Shown: positions 20,981 to 32,390 of the stretch, piece after piece
How the letters are laid out: every line of letters starts with the position of its first letter
How positions within the stretch are numbered: the stretch's first letter is position 1
Assembly: GCA_013350335.1 (NCBI GenBank)
Contig: CM023537.1
Span: 47,428,111-47,492,110 of the forward strand
Length of the DNA stretch: 64,000 nt
Source of the DNA: Chimonanthus salicifolius
Lineage: Eukaryota; Streptophyta; Magnoliopsida; Laurales; Calycanthaceae
Direction of reading: 5' to 3'
The notes under the pieces: model-generated
Told to the model about the DNA's origin: nothing
Databases searched by the model: none
The model's input: the letters and a program-made list of their open reading frames with translations, nothing else
Translations under genes and position numbers: made by a program

Positions 20981-22667
20981 CAATTTATGACAAAAAGGGG
21001 GAGAGAGTTAGAAGCTTGAAATAAAGCTTATGTTAAGGGGGAGAATGTAGAAGCTTGATGTAAGCTTCGAAGAAGAAGCTCAACTTTGGTGGAAAAGTTT
21101 AAAGATCTTAGAGAAAGAAGATCTTTAAGGGAGGAGAGTCTACGATTAAGGGGAAGATTAATCATATGAATAAAGGGGTTTTAGTTCACATATTTAGGAG
21201 GAGTAATATGTTTTATATTACTATATATGTGACTAACATTTAAGGGAGAGATCTATGCTTCCATCTAGCTTGTGTGTATATGTACTTTGGCACACCTTAA
21301 GGGAGATAGGATTTGGCACATAATGATTGAACATCAATGGAGATTGGGGGAGCACAAAATTTGTGTTGTGTAGCACCTGTCACTGGCCATGACAGATGGA
21401 AGAAGGATGATGCAAGCTTGGAGAAAAATAAACTTAGAGGCAACTAAGTTAATAGGGCAGATAATCTGGAGAAACTAGAAAATATATCTTACTCCATGGG
21501 GGAGATGAGTCGAAGAAGCTAGAAAGATAGCTTGGAGATTGGGGGAGCAGACTCGAGAAGCTAGGAAAATTAGCTTGACCCATGGAAGAAATCAGCTAAG
21601 TTGGATTTAGCTTATGCAGGGCAGATAAATGTGGATGCATAAGAAGCATACATTAGTCCATGGGGAGATTTAATGAATTTGGATATGAACTCATGGATGC
21701 ACTAAATGCAATAAGCATGGGGGAGTGCTTAAAATCCAATTCCTTCAAAATGAAGGGGAACTCGATGTTTACCTACTAATCTTTGTCAATTGTATGACAA
21801 AATGGGAGAGAAATTAGTAGAAGCTATTAGACATCAAAGCCCATTATGGGGGAGTAATTGGTAAGATTGGAAGAAGCCTAAGTGCTTGGACCCCTTGTAG
21901 AATAAGGGGGAATAGGGAGAAACAATGGACATGGGAGAATGTCTATGCTTAGCAATGGACATGGGATAATGTCTATGCTTGGAGTGTAACACTCCGCCCT
22001 TTTCACTCTAAAATCAGAGTATATATATATATATTTTAATATATAAACAAGTGATTAGGGCGGAATGTCACGACGCGAGCTAAATCCGGACTTCTAAAAT
22101 CCGACCCTTAACTGGCCAAACCCATATGTGCATGGACTAAGTCCATGTGAAACATTTCACATACGGTACTAAGTAAAACTTGCGGAATATTATTAAATCT
22201 AACTGCGGAATTATAATGGAACCTAAGACTATTCCATTTTATTAGATAGCAAAGTACATTGTCATTTTTCCAAAGTTATCTTAACTTAATCAATCATTCC
22301 AAACCATACCAAACCATAGCAATTATTAACTAAGTTATTACATGTCCATGTAAACTTAAATAAAAAGATCCATAAATAAATTCAATCAAAAGTACAAGCT
22401 CCTATGCTTAGCTTTCCTCGAAATCCCCAGCCTTTGCCTTTCCCTTTCCTTTTTCTGCATCATCCTCTAAGGATAGAAATAGGGCGTTAGATCAACGCGC
22501 CCAGTAGGTCTTCCGATTAAGGCTACCATAAGGTTAGAGTATAAAACATGCGAATAATATAAAGGTACATATCATCAAAATCTTACAAAAACATTGTTAT
22601 TATGTGATGCAAATGTAATGAGTCCCACCCATCACAAATATACACAGCCTCACTCCACATTGGTTTT

Positions 22668-22785
22668 TCGGATGCCCTGACGGAGTGTGGACACTCCGGT
22701 TTCCCTTGATGGGAATTCTTATTATCAAGATACCACCACACAGGTTTTTCGGATGCCCCGACGGAGTGTGGACCCTCCGGCTACA
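22668..22785 (+). repeat. short direct repeat inside LTR Z
   Basis: Two copies of a segment containing GGTTTTTCGGATGCCC, GACGGAGTGTGGAC and CTCCGG, about 78 bp apart. The reverse-strand family member carries a different tandem repeat, of 90-bp units, towards its start. Confidence 0.75.
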
Positions 22786-23126
22786 TAACCACCACCCCAT
22801 GCCATGCATGAGATGTCAATGAATACATAATACATGCCATTTGGAAATATATTCTAGCATTTCATAATCCCATTTTGAACATAATACATTAACATAAACT
22901 ACTCATAAAAATCATGATAAACATCACATATGAGAATGGTTACAAAGAGGTAGGAAAACCTACCTAAAAATCACTTTGAAAGTCCGCTCTTCTTAAACCG
23001 TCACCCGCTCACGAATACGCACCGTTTAAGAGATTCCGTCACCTTGTTACATAATAATAAATTAAACTTAAATCCCATTTGATTTCCATTTTAAGCCTAA
23101 GACCACAAACACCAACTTGTGGGGTT

Positions 23127-24020
23127 CGGCCATACTCCATGGCCGAACCTCACCCTTTTTAATTTTGGTCCCATTTATTTTCAAGTCCATTAATCTCATC
23201 ATTTAAACAGCAGTCCTCTATTATTTGTAATAACCCAAGTCCATAAAAAAATATTACCCATTTAATCCCTTCCATGTCCATGGCAACCTATCATGTTTCC
23301 CCCACCCCATATTACTTTTATACCATGTAGAATGACTAATATTCTTCCCTTAAAAGGTCCTTTAAACTCTTAAACATGCATCCACCAATTCCATGTTTTG
23401 AAAACCTTATAATAAAATTAGTGCACAAAATAATCCTAGTGGGGTTCGGCCATACAACATGGCCGAACCTCACCTATTCATCCTTGGTCCTTCTTTTAAC
23501 ATCTTAGCCATAATAACCCCATGGTTCGGCCATGAAATGGCCGACCCATGTCTTGTCCATATGATCATTTAAAAATCCTTTTCATGCCATTCATCATGTT
23601 CCATGATCTTTAAGTTTTGAAACCCTTTAAATTTAATAAAACAATCCACATGATTCAAAGTCTAAGAAATTCTAATTCTATGAATATATTGGGTGGGGTT
23701 TGGCCATACTCCATGGCCGAACCTTACCTCTTCTTTTCTATTCTTTTGGTCCATAATAACATCTTAGAAATTAATTTAAACATCACCCTTGTTCTTCCAT
23801 TGGACTGATTTAATCAACATCTAAGTTTTTATCCATTTAAAAATCCTTTTAAGATTATCATAATGTCCCATAATCTTCAGTCCTCAAAATGACAAAGTCT
23901 TTCCATGGGGTTCGGCCATACATATGGCTGAACCCTATGGTTCATCTACTCCTCCTAGACATACTCATTTAGTCCTTAATTTTTATCCATGGGGTTCGGC
24001 CATACCCTTGGCCGAACCAT
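23127..24020 (+). repeat. hairpin array GGTTCGGCCAT...ATGGCCGAACC in LTR Z
   Basis: Six hairpins, each with arms of about 11-12 bp and a loop of 4-6 bases, occur near 23,127, 23,443, 23,523, 23,697, 23,910 and 23,993, separated by AT-rich spacers of 70-300 bp. Arms stay complementary while loops and spacers vary. Confidence 0.85.
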
Positions 24021-25650
24021 ATAGTTCTTTTAAACAAAATTTAAATAAATAACACTCACCAATTCCGCGACTCTTCCGGTCTTTCTTTGTTCTTTCTTGC
24101 TTCCTTTCTTCCTTAGCCCTTTTTTTTTTACCTCCTTTCTCTTGCTTCTTTGGCCGAGACTGATCTTGATCAATACCACTCCTCCAAAAATGGTTCGGTC
24201 AAGAGGGTCTGTTCTTAAGAGAATCGGCTTGAGTGCAATGTAACCTCTAATCCTTTTTCTCTCTTGTCTTGTGAGTGATCGGCTAAGAGAGAGTGTGAGG
24301 GAGAGAGATAACCACATGGGATTATCTTCCCTATCTCACATGAGATAGAAATCTCAAGACTCCAACGTGTGAGCCATTCAAAATTTGAATATTTTAAATG
24401 TGAAAAGAATCTCATTATCCCTCCATGAGCATCCTTGTCTTGATTTTGAAATAAGCCAATCCATAAACATCTCCATTTGTTTTGAATTTCAAATTCTACA
24501 ACCAGCTCCTACGTGTATCAATTCTAGCTCTTCCATTTCTTTTGTTTGATCTCCAATATTAAAAAAAAAACGTCCATCCCATTTGAATTTCAAACATATT
24601 TCATTTGTTTGAAATTCAAATATTAAACACAACTCATTTGTTTCAATTTAAACTTTAAACCTCCCTCATCTTTCCAACGTATATCCATTGCCTTTGAATT
24701 TGAAACAAACCTATATCCTTCCATCTCTCCATCGTGTACCATTAATTTGAATTTAAACATAGCTTCCTCCATCTTATTTGTTTGAATTTCAAACATGAAA
24801 CCGTCCACTCCCTTTATTTTGAATTCTAAACATATTCCCTTTACTTGAATTTCAAATATTGAGTCCATCTCTTTCATTTAAATTTGAAACATGGAGCCGT
24901 CCATCCCTTTACATTCAAAAAGTAAACCGTCTTTCTTTTGTTTGAATTTGGATTTGAAATATCAATCGTACGTCCCGTCGTTTGAATTTGAATTTGAGAT
25001 ATATATACCGTACGTCTCGTTTATTTGAATTTGAATTTGAAATACAAACCGTACGTCTCGACTCATTTAATTTAGCTCAACTCACTTGGTGGTCAACCAA
25101 GTCAAACAAGCCCCAACGGGTCCCAATTGGACATTTTGACCCAATTAGCAAATTTGACCCAATTGAATATATTTTACTCAATTGTTCCAATTGTAACCTT
25201 ATCCAATAAATGGCAAATTTCATAAATATAAGTAATATAAAAATTCCAAGGTGTTACATGGAGTTTGGGATTTCAAACTCAAAGAAAATTGGGGGAGAAA
25301 ATCTTCTTAACACTGATAGCTTGGATATGCTATCGGTAGTATTAGTTTCTAGGGAATCATGGTGTATGGGGGAACATGACTAAAAATCTACTTTAGTCCA
25401 CGGATGCATATATATGTTTTGGACTAACCCCTCTAATGATTTTCTAGTGTTGTTTGCTATGTGCTTGAACACGAAAACACGAAATGAAGTAAGCTGAACA
25501 AGAATATGTGAAGATCATAGTCTTGTTTTTCCATTTGAATATGTACATGTAATTGATGTAATATTTTGTAGTAAAATGTGATGTAATAAGGGTGGGTTTG
25601 TAATTGGGTTAGCTTCTAAGTTTTGTCATGAAATTGAGAAAAGAGGAGAT

Positions 25651-27332
25651 TGTTAGTGCCCTGGCTTTGTCGAGTCTCTATGTTTGTCAATTCCATGACT
25701 TGGGAAGAAACACTTGCTAGAAGTTTAAAGACTCAAGGTGATTAAGAGTGAAGATCATGCTCCACCGGATTAAAGCTCATCGTTATGGCAATCACAAAAC
25801 ATGTATTTGGCCATAGATGACTTTAGGTGGTACCCACACCTTAGGAGGATCATTCCAAGGCTTAGTTGAATAAACGATAAAATCATAAAAAGCCTAGAGA
25901 GGAAGCTTGACAGTGAATTGGAAGCAAATTTGGAAATATGAATTAAGTTCACTGTTAGCTCGACCAGTCGTTCTCACCAACCCCTCGGTGGAGACATGAT
26001 CGACCTATCATGGTCATAGACTGGTCGGCCAGATTGATAGAGGTTTTGGATTATAGAATTGTCATTCTGAGTAAGCCTCCGATCGAGAGTCTCATATGCA
26101 GGTCAACGACTTGCTAGAGAAAAACTTGTGAGTTCTGGACTTTGAACTCATGTAGGCTCTCGAGAAAACAGACATCTCAGTATTTCAAGACCGATCGAGA
26201 TCGACCCCTCGGTAAAGGGCGACATGTCGTTCTGGGCAGGACAAGTTTCGGGAAATGAAATTCTGTCTGCATAATGTTGCCTGACTGTCCACCCATCGGC
26301 GACACTGACCTGTCGACTGAGAAATAATTTTACTGTTGAGAGTGCATTTAATGCTCAACGGTTGGGTGGTTGAATGGTAATATTCTTAGTCACCGACCCC
26401 TCGGTGCGTCCGACCAGTCGGTATATAACATATTCTGCAACTGGTTGCCTTTTCTATAAATATCAATCTTTGTTCAACCAGTTGATATCCTTTTGGCAAA
26501 TCCGTTAGACCCTCATCATTATCAGTGAGGTTAAACAAGGGCCAACAAAATGATCACTCTCTCTTTTGTGTTTACACTTGGAAAATCTAATACAACCAAT
26601 CCTAGTCATTGAGGTTGTGAAAAGAGAGAGAGAGGAAATGCTATACAACTAGGATATTTATTGCTAGAACCAATTTCCTAGTCACCCTAAGATTGTGATT
26701 GCTCAATGACGGATACAAGGCGGAACGTCGGGATTAACTCGGGCACACATTGGGTGGATCTTGGAGAAGCACACATCAACAAGATAGAGCTACAAAGGCA
26801 AGTACTTCTTGATTTTAATTTTATTTAAAACTTTTATCCTGTGAAAGTGGATTAAAAAGGCTTGTTTCCGAAATCACTATTAAAAATCTAGAGCATAGTC
26901 TCTGGCACATGTGGTGGGTGGAATTCCCAGCCAGATGAAATAGGTGGAATTCCAATTTTACATGTGGTGGGTGAAATTCCCAGTCGATTGAGTTCGGTGG
27001 AATTCCTACTGTAATTGTGAGGGTGTAAGTCCCCACTTAGTGAATTTGGGGATAGCTCAAGGTTGAGCTAGTCCTAATAGTGGATGTAGGTTGGCTAACC
27101 GAACCACTATATATCTTGTGTCCTTGTGCTTGTGGTGTTAATGCTAATTCCTTGTGTTGATTGCTTAATCACATTTGCTAACACACACACACACACACAC
27201 ACACTTAATTGTTATATCCGCTGCACTTAATTAATCAATCAATTTTTAAAAGGACCAACGATTTTAGATTGACCTATTCACCCCCTCTCCCTCTGGGGTC
27301 AATCGTGTTCTAGCACCAAGGGGGAATACTCA
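25651..27332 (+). mobile_element. 3' LTR of the Sirevirus-type element
   Basis: It is 1,682 bp, TGTTAGTGCCCTGGC to ...ATACTCA. A purine tract (AAAAGAGGAGAT) directly precedes it. It retains the TATA-like TTTCTATAAATATC near 26,452 that the 5' LTR has lost, and an array of CGACC / GGTCG palindromic motifs (about 25,960-26,420). A short (CA)n run lies at 27,180-27,203. Confidence 0.9.
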
Positions 27333-27337
27333 AAAAT

Positions 27338-27816
27338 TATATTAATTAAATCAATTAAACAAAACTTTTAGTTTTTAAAAATTGAATTAATTGAAATTAT
27401 TTTTAATCTTTAAATTTTACAATCTCTAAAAACATAATTTGAATAAATTAATGAAAGTTATTTTTTTTAAGTAACATATTAAAAAAGGCTCGCTTTTTAG
27501 TAATTTCATAATCACCCATATTTGATGAGTGCCATGTCTAAATATGTTAAATAACATGTCAAACACAGATATGCATGTAATCATTTTACATAATTGAATT
27601 CAAGAATTTCATCTATCCTTAAAAGTTTATAAAAATTGGCTGTGAACTATTCCCAATTTTAAGATCATGAAATTGATTTTTATTTTTTAAGATACCTAGG
27701 CTTTTACATCTACCTTCAATATTATGATTTCATATTAGTGGCTCAATAAGAACAAACACTTCGACTAGTTGATTTAAACAACAATAGAATTTGCATTATA
27801 AAATATATCAAATACA
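27338..27816. other. AT-rich stretch
   Basis: No gene seen. It is similar to 430-620 over the part near 27,410-27,480. Confidence 0.35.
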
Positions 27817-27841
27817 GAGGGTGTAGCTCAACTGGTTGCCT

Positions 27842-30690
27842 CCCGTAGTAACATCCCAAAATCTTAACTCAGTAAATTAACGTAAATCCCCTCTTAAAGA
27901 GTAGATTCGGAGGCATTAAGATTAAAGGAATGGATTGGAGAAAAGAATTGGTGTTGAACCAAGTAAGAAAAGAAATGAGAAGAAAGAGGCAGAAGAAACT
28001 GAAGATTTCCTGGAGGACATATCGACCTGGTCGATATGTCGACATGCTGTATGTATTGACATTGGTACATGTATATGAAAACAAACCCGAAGCTTGAAAT
28101 TTTACGTGACACATATAGCATTCTGTCGATGCATACAAGTCTCCAAAAAAATACGATGTATCGACCCATAAACATGTATCGGGAAATGTCCCGTGGCTCA
28201 AGTCTGAGATCTAACAGCTGTAGCTATCCTATCACCCACCTACAACACCTACCTCTTCTAGGGGACACATCAGTGGTTTCGGTGTGTCTCTTTGATGAAC
28301 AAATCTAAGAAATGAAAGAGGAAATCTTAATTGAAAACCCTATAAAAGTATTAAGACAAACACTATGTACAAACCCTAGAAAAAGAGGAAAGAAAATAGG
28401 TGCCTGAGCAGAAGTCCAGGAACTGGACACATCGACTGGAGTCGATGTGTCGGTTTGGTGTTTCAGGATACATCGACCTTTGTCGATATGTCGTCCAGAG
28501 ACATGGCCAGTTTTGTGGAGTTAGTTTAAAAGGGACCCAAATGTTTTGTGGGATCACCCTGGCTATGTTAGCCTTCACCCAAGGGACCTATAAGAATTAG
28601 TGAGACCTTAAATGTGGAGAAATGAAATATGTAAGAATTAGAGAATTGAGATTAATTAGTAGAAAGAAATCTTAATAATGTGTATGTTATGTTTGCTATG
28701 CATGAACAATGAACGAAGGGTCAAAGTGTCAACCCGGGAGCGAACAAGGTAGTTTGTGGATTACCTTCATTCACTGATTGGCTAGGATCAGGTAGGTTTT
28801 CCTACTTCGTTGAAATGCAATTGGGTGTGGACTTATGTTTATTTTGTTAATAAATGACAGAAGAAATGATGAATTGATTTCCTTTGAAAATCATGTAGTT
28901 TGATTTATGCATTATGACCTTATAAGTGTCAAAGAATATGATTATGAAAGTACCATTTCGAATGATTTTATATCGCATGAAAATAAGATGTTTTGAGATA
29001 TTTTGAATATGAGATAGTATGAGAATATAATAGATTCCAACTATAAGGAGTTTTATACTACTTTGAGATTTGAAAATTATGTATAAAACATCTATATGAT
29101 AATCATGAATAAAGTCGATGTGTTTGGAATATATAAGGCATTTATGATGAAAAGAGTATTTGTAAGATGAATAGAATAGTTGATAACACATAGCATGAAT
29201 CATGGACATCAAATGCATTCATATTCCTCACGTATGAAGCATAGGATGGGAAAGGCATGAAATGAGAACAAATGGACCTTAGGGTCATGAACTATTGTTA
29301 TGGGGTTAAGTAACGAACCAAAGTGCCGAATGTCTGGACAAACTTTGGGGTCGTATTATGACTTGACGAATCAAAGTGCTGAATTGACCTAGGTAGACTT
29401 TGATGTCGTACGCGCACGTGATTGATGGAAATAAATGATGTTACACAGGTGGGACTGGTGGTGTTGTAATAATGTGTATTAAGACTCCCCTAGGAAAATT
29501 TTAAATGTGAAATGTGTATACAGGATGGAAATAACCCGTAGTTTCAAATGAGATATTGAGGTACCTTGCATGGGGCATGAAAAGGGTATGTATATATCAT
29601 GGTACCCATGGCAAGACATGTTACATATTAATAATCATTCATAAGAAATAAATATGGTATTTGAGTAATGAAAAGAGTATGGATTTGTGAAAGGTTTTAA
29701 GAATGAGTTTATGATGAGGCATTTTCATGATAAAACGATCAAGGCTTTGCCTTGAGTTTTATATCTTGATTTAGAAATACATCTTGAGAAAAGTATTATG
29801 ATACATGGTTGACACGTAGTATTTTGAAAGGATAAGTGAACATAATTTCCTTATAAGTACTGTTTTGACTATACTTTTGAGAATGAAAGTACGATATGAA
29901 TTAGGTATGAGTACATTGTAAAGAAGTATGTACATATGTTTTCAATTATGATATCTCTAAAATGAGTCAAATCTGAGATTTGTAATATAAGTAAATAGTT
30001 TGAGAAAGGTACTAAGTATATCTTGAATAAGATTGTTTATGAACAAATATGGATTTATGACCTAAGTACGGTTTTGTACAATATGAAGTATGATATGATC
30101 GGGATTTGATAAAAGTACATGTAGTGTCTAGAAATGACACACCGTAGGCATACTATATGATCGGACTTCCTACTGGACACGTTGACTAAGCCCATAAATT
30201 CCCCCTCCAGATTTGTATGCAGGTTTTGGAAGATGTAGATGGCGTCGGACCAAGTGATGGCTGAGCATGGACAAAATGGAGAGCGAAAAAGAAAGTCCAG
30301 AGGACTTAGTGTTATTCTTATATTTTGAGAAAGATGAGAATAATGTAATTTGTTTTAAGGATGTTTAATTTAATTATGGGGAATGTAATATTTATGTTTT
30401 GGATTCAAGTAATTGAAGTTTATTTATATTTGACTTGATAATTGGGAATTTCCTTATCTTGCTATGAGTTGTGTTTGCCTATTCATGCAATATTAACAAA
30501 CGTTTAAATTTCCGCAGAATTATCAGAGTGTGTGCAAATATTATCATGCACACTCTAGTTGGGCCAGTCACGTGTCGGGTCCTTCGGACTCGGACTTGGC
30601 TTACGTCGTGACACTTGCCTCCCTCTTCACTAAATATTCTTGTTATCTTACTCTGATGATGGTGGTTAGAGGGAGGGGTGTCACACCCGC
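27842..30690 (-). mobile_element. solo LTR, Gypsy-type family V, TSD CCCGT/CCCGC
   Basis: On the reverse strand the LTR starts TGTGACACCCCTCCC (30,685) and ends TGGGATGTTACT (27,847), 2,839 bp. Flanking 5-mers CCCGT (27,842-27,846) and CCCGC (30,686-30,690) differ at one base, and the interrupted SINE proves the insertion point. Its start shares with family Z the block GTCACGACGTAAGCCAAGTC and a TGTGTGCATG segment, so the families are related. It carries 12-bp-arm hairpins at 28,016-28,040 and 28,426-28,451. Confidence 0.85.
28016..28491. repeat. ATCGAC/GTCGAT hairpins in LTR V
   Basis: Two perfect inverted repeats: GACATATCGACC/GGTCGATATGTC (28,016-28,027 with 28,029-28,040, 1-base loop) and GACACATCGACT/AGTCGATGTGTC (28,426-28,437 with 28,440-28,451, 2-base loop). 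A third, imperfect one lies at about 28,468-28,491. Confidence 0.9.
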
Positions 30691-30822
30691 CTCAGGAAGC
30701 AAGAGGTTGCGGGTTCGAGCCCCCATGGGTTAACCTTGTTGTGCCCTAGGGGTAGTGGGCTCACCCGTGGGAGTTTTACGCTAGGTATCCCGCGATTTCC
30801 CACACGTAAATTAAAAAAAAAC

Positions 30823-31008
30823 CCTGAATTTATAATTATTTATTACTTTGCATTAACATCGTATGTCTAATAATTTAAATTTAATTCTTTATTACCCTAT
30901 GTTAAAGTTCATAGCTTGAACCTTGAATTTAAAATTATTTTTTACTTTGCATTAATAGCGTATGTCTAATCATTTAAATTTAATTCTTTAATACCTTATG
31001 TTAAAGGA
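30823..31008 (+). repeat. tandem duplication, about 116 bp, AT-rich
   Basis: Two copies of a block containing ACTTTGCATTAA, CGTATGTCTAAT and ATTTAAATTTAATTCTTTA, starting TGAATTTA at about 30,823 and 30,939. Confidence 0.8.
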
Positions 31009-31099
31009 TGAGATCAATTTTTTTATTAAAATGATGATTAAATAATTTATTATAGATATTATTGAACTAAGCAAAATGATCTATTAAATTATATAAATT

Positions 31100-31646
31100 C
31101 TTATTTTAAATAAAAATAAAAATAAAAATATTATATAATTGGAAAACCACGTTTAACGCTATAAATTGAGTGTCTTATACTTAGTGTTTTGGAAATATGA
31201 CGACATGAAAAGGTTGATTATACCACATGTTGAATACTGGATTCTCTATATATTTTTATCACTTCGTCTTCACTTTTAAATTGGAGCTTTTCCAAGTGGG
31301 TAATTTGTGGGGTCAAAATCTGTAGAAGTAGAACGAGCGAGGCATCTCGTTAGATTCACAATTCAAAAATATGAAAGGTGTGTGAATTTGGAGTCTCAAC
31401 TAGTTCAAATGAGTAGTTTTACAAAGCAAAATAGTTTTAGGGTCAAAGTTGGAGAAAGTTCAGATATTTACAATTGTTCCATTATACACTAATGATTCGG
31501 ATCAATGCATTCCCGAACTCGAATTGAGTCAAACTTGGACTTTTCAGAAAGCCTACTCCATAATCCTCTTGATTAACGGAGCACAAATCACCTATTAACG
31601 GCTTATAATCACACAATTAGTTCTAATTAAGGTCAATGTATTATAC
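31100..31646 (-). repeat. LTR Y relic, reverse strand
   Basis: Reverse complement near 31,490-31,646 reads ACATTGACCTTAATTAGAAC, then TGTGTGATT, GTTAATCAAGAGGATTATGG and GGCTTTCTGAAAAGTCCAAG, colinear with the start of the Y LTR at 58,307. The left extent is uncertain. Confidence 0.55.
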
Positions 31647-32155
31647 AATAAAATATTTCTATAATAATTTATAAATAATTTCTTTCAATTGTTAGATGAG
31701 TAAGATGCATGTTATTACTCATTAATACCTAATTTTAAATGATGATGGTGATGATTATAATTAAAATAACTATTATAATAATCAAATAATATAATAACAA
31801 TTATATACATTATATATTTGATTCAAATTATACTTTACTTAAATGATAATAATAATATAATAAATAGCACAATTGCTTTAAATCTTGACATAAGCTACCT
31901 CAATATTATCAAGAAATTCATAAATTAGCTCAAACTAGCTTCATTCATTGATCGAGCAATGAGTAGGCATGGGATACATATTGGATTCAATTATGATTTG
32001 TAAGGTTGGCCATCAACTAGGTCTTAAGTCGTGAATTGGTTCTTCGGTTGAGTTAAGTTGAACATGAGACAAGGGTTGAATTAGTTGGGTCATGGGTTGG
32101 GAGATGAATCAAGTCAATTGAAACATGGAATGGGTCAAAGGGTCACAGATTGGAA
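31647..32155. other. AT-rich stretch, no gene seen
   Basis: Mainly AT-rich with AATAAT-like simple sequence around 31,740-31,870. No coding signal. Confidence 0.35.
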
Positions 32156-32159
32156 CACA

Positions 32160-32345
32160 AGTCACCCTTGCTTATGGGAGGTCTTGGGATCAAGTCCCTC
32201 TCAACACAAAAAAGGCCACTCCCCTTAGTTTGTATTCAACATTTGCGGATTGGGAGGTTTACACTTTCCCCAAGGATTAGTCAGGTGGGACACCTTGAAA
32301 ATTCAGGAGGGGCGTTCGGATACCTTGTCTTAAAAAAAAAAAAAG
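32160..32345 (+). mobile_element. SINE-like element, family 2
   Basis: It contains a B-box-like GGGATCAAGTCCC, followed by a GGATTAGTCAGGTGGGACAC block as in tRNA-derived plant SINEs, and ends in a run of 13 A's. The 5' head (A-box) is not clear, so it may be truncated. No TSD identified. Confidence 0.55.
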
Positions 32346-32390
32346 GATATGCATAAGTTCATTGATGAAGCCCATTAAAAGGCTCTGTTG

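Larger units (their letters stand above)
21980..25263 (+). mobile_element. solo LTR, Gypsy-type family Z, TSD TGGAG
   Basis: The LTR (21,985-25,258, 3,274 bp) starts TGTAACACTCCGCCC and ends CCAAGGTGTTACA. The identical 5-mer TGGAG flanks it (21,980-21,984 and 25,259-25,263), so the ends are exact and no internal domain is left: a product of LTR-LTR recombination. It contains the conserved GTCACGACGCGAGC block near its start, a diverged direct repeat at 22,668-22,780, and six to seven GGTTCGGCCAT/ATGGCCGAACC hairpins between 23,127 and 24,020. A reverse-strand member of the family lies at 42,700-46,740. Confidence 0.93.
20981..25395 (+). repeat. iterated polypurine (AAGGGGGAG) region of the Sirevirus, interrupted
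   Basis: At least a dozen purine tracts of the form RRGGGGGAR recur, e.g. near 20,995, 21,036, 21,346, 21,497, 21,540, 21,719, 21,850, 21,906, 25,291 and 25,369. Multiple polypurine tracts downstream of the coding domain are a known hallmark of Sireviruses. The region is split by the solo LTR at 21,985-25,258. Confidence 0.8.
17062..27337 (+). mobile_element. non-autonomous Sirevirus-type Copia element with TSD AAAAT
   Basis: The 5' LTR (17,067-18,549) and 3' LTR (25,651-27,332) both start TGTTAGTGCYC and end ...CTCA, and the 5-bp duplication AAAAT flanks them (17,062-17,066 and 27,333-27,337). The internal domain has a disrupted primer-binding site, a gag remnant at 18,604-19,160, then about 1.8 kb of non-coding DNA, then an iterated polypurine region. 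Protease, integrase, RT and RNase H are all missing, so it is non-autonomous. A 3.3-kb solo LTR is nested inside at 21,985-25,258. Confidence 0.92.
27819..30815 (+). mobile_element. tRNA-derived SINE (family 1), split by a solo LTR
   Basis: The head (27,819-27,846) contains GTGTAGCTCAACTGGTTGCC, an A-box-like tRNA segment. The tail (30,686-30,815) has AGGTTGCGGGTTCGAGCC, a B-box, then a body like that of the intact copy at 36,211-36,379 and a short A run. The two parts join at the same point in the intact copy. The solo LTR at 27,847-30,685 separates them. Confidence 0.8.

Noticed and set aside
24030..24415. reverse ORFs of 95 and 66 codons
   Set aside because: Inside solo LTR Z, with simple Leu/Ser and Lys/Arg runs; no conserved domain.
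27819..27846. possible tRNA gene (GTGTAGCTCAACTGGTTG)
   Set aside because: It is the head of a tRNA-derived SINE; the T-arm part belongs to the same SINE beyond the inserted LTR, and no cloverleaf forms.
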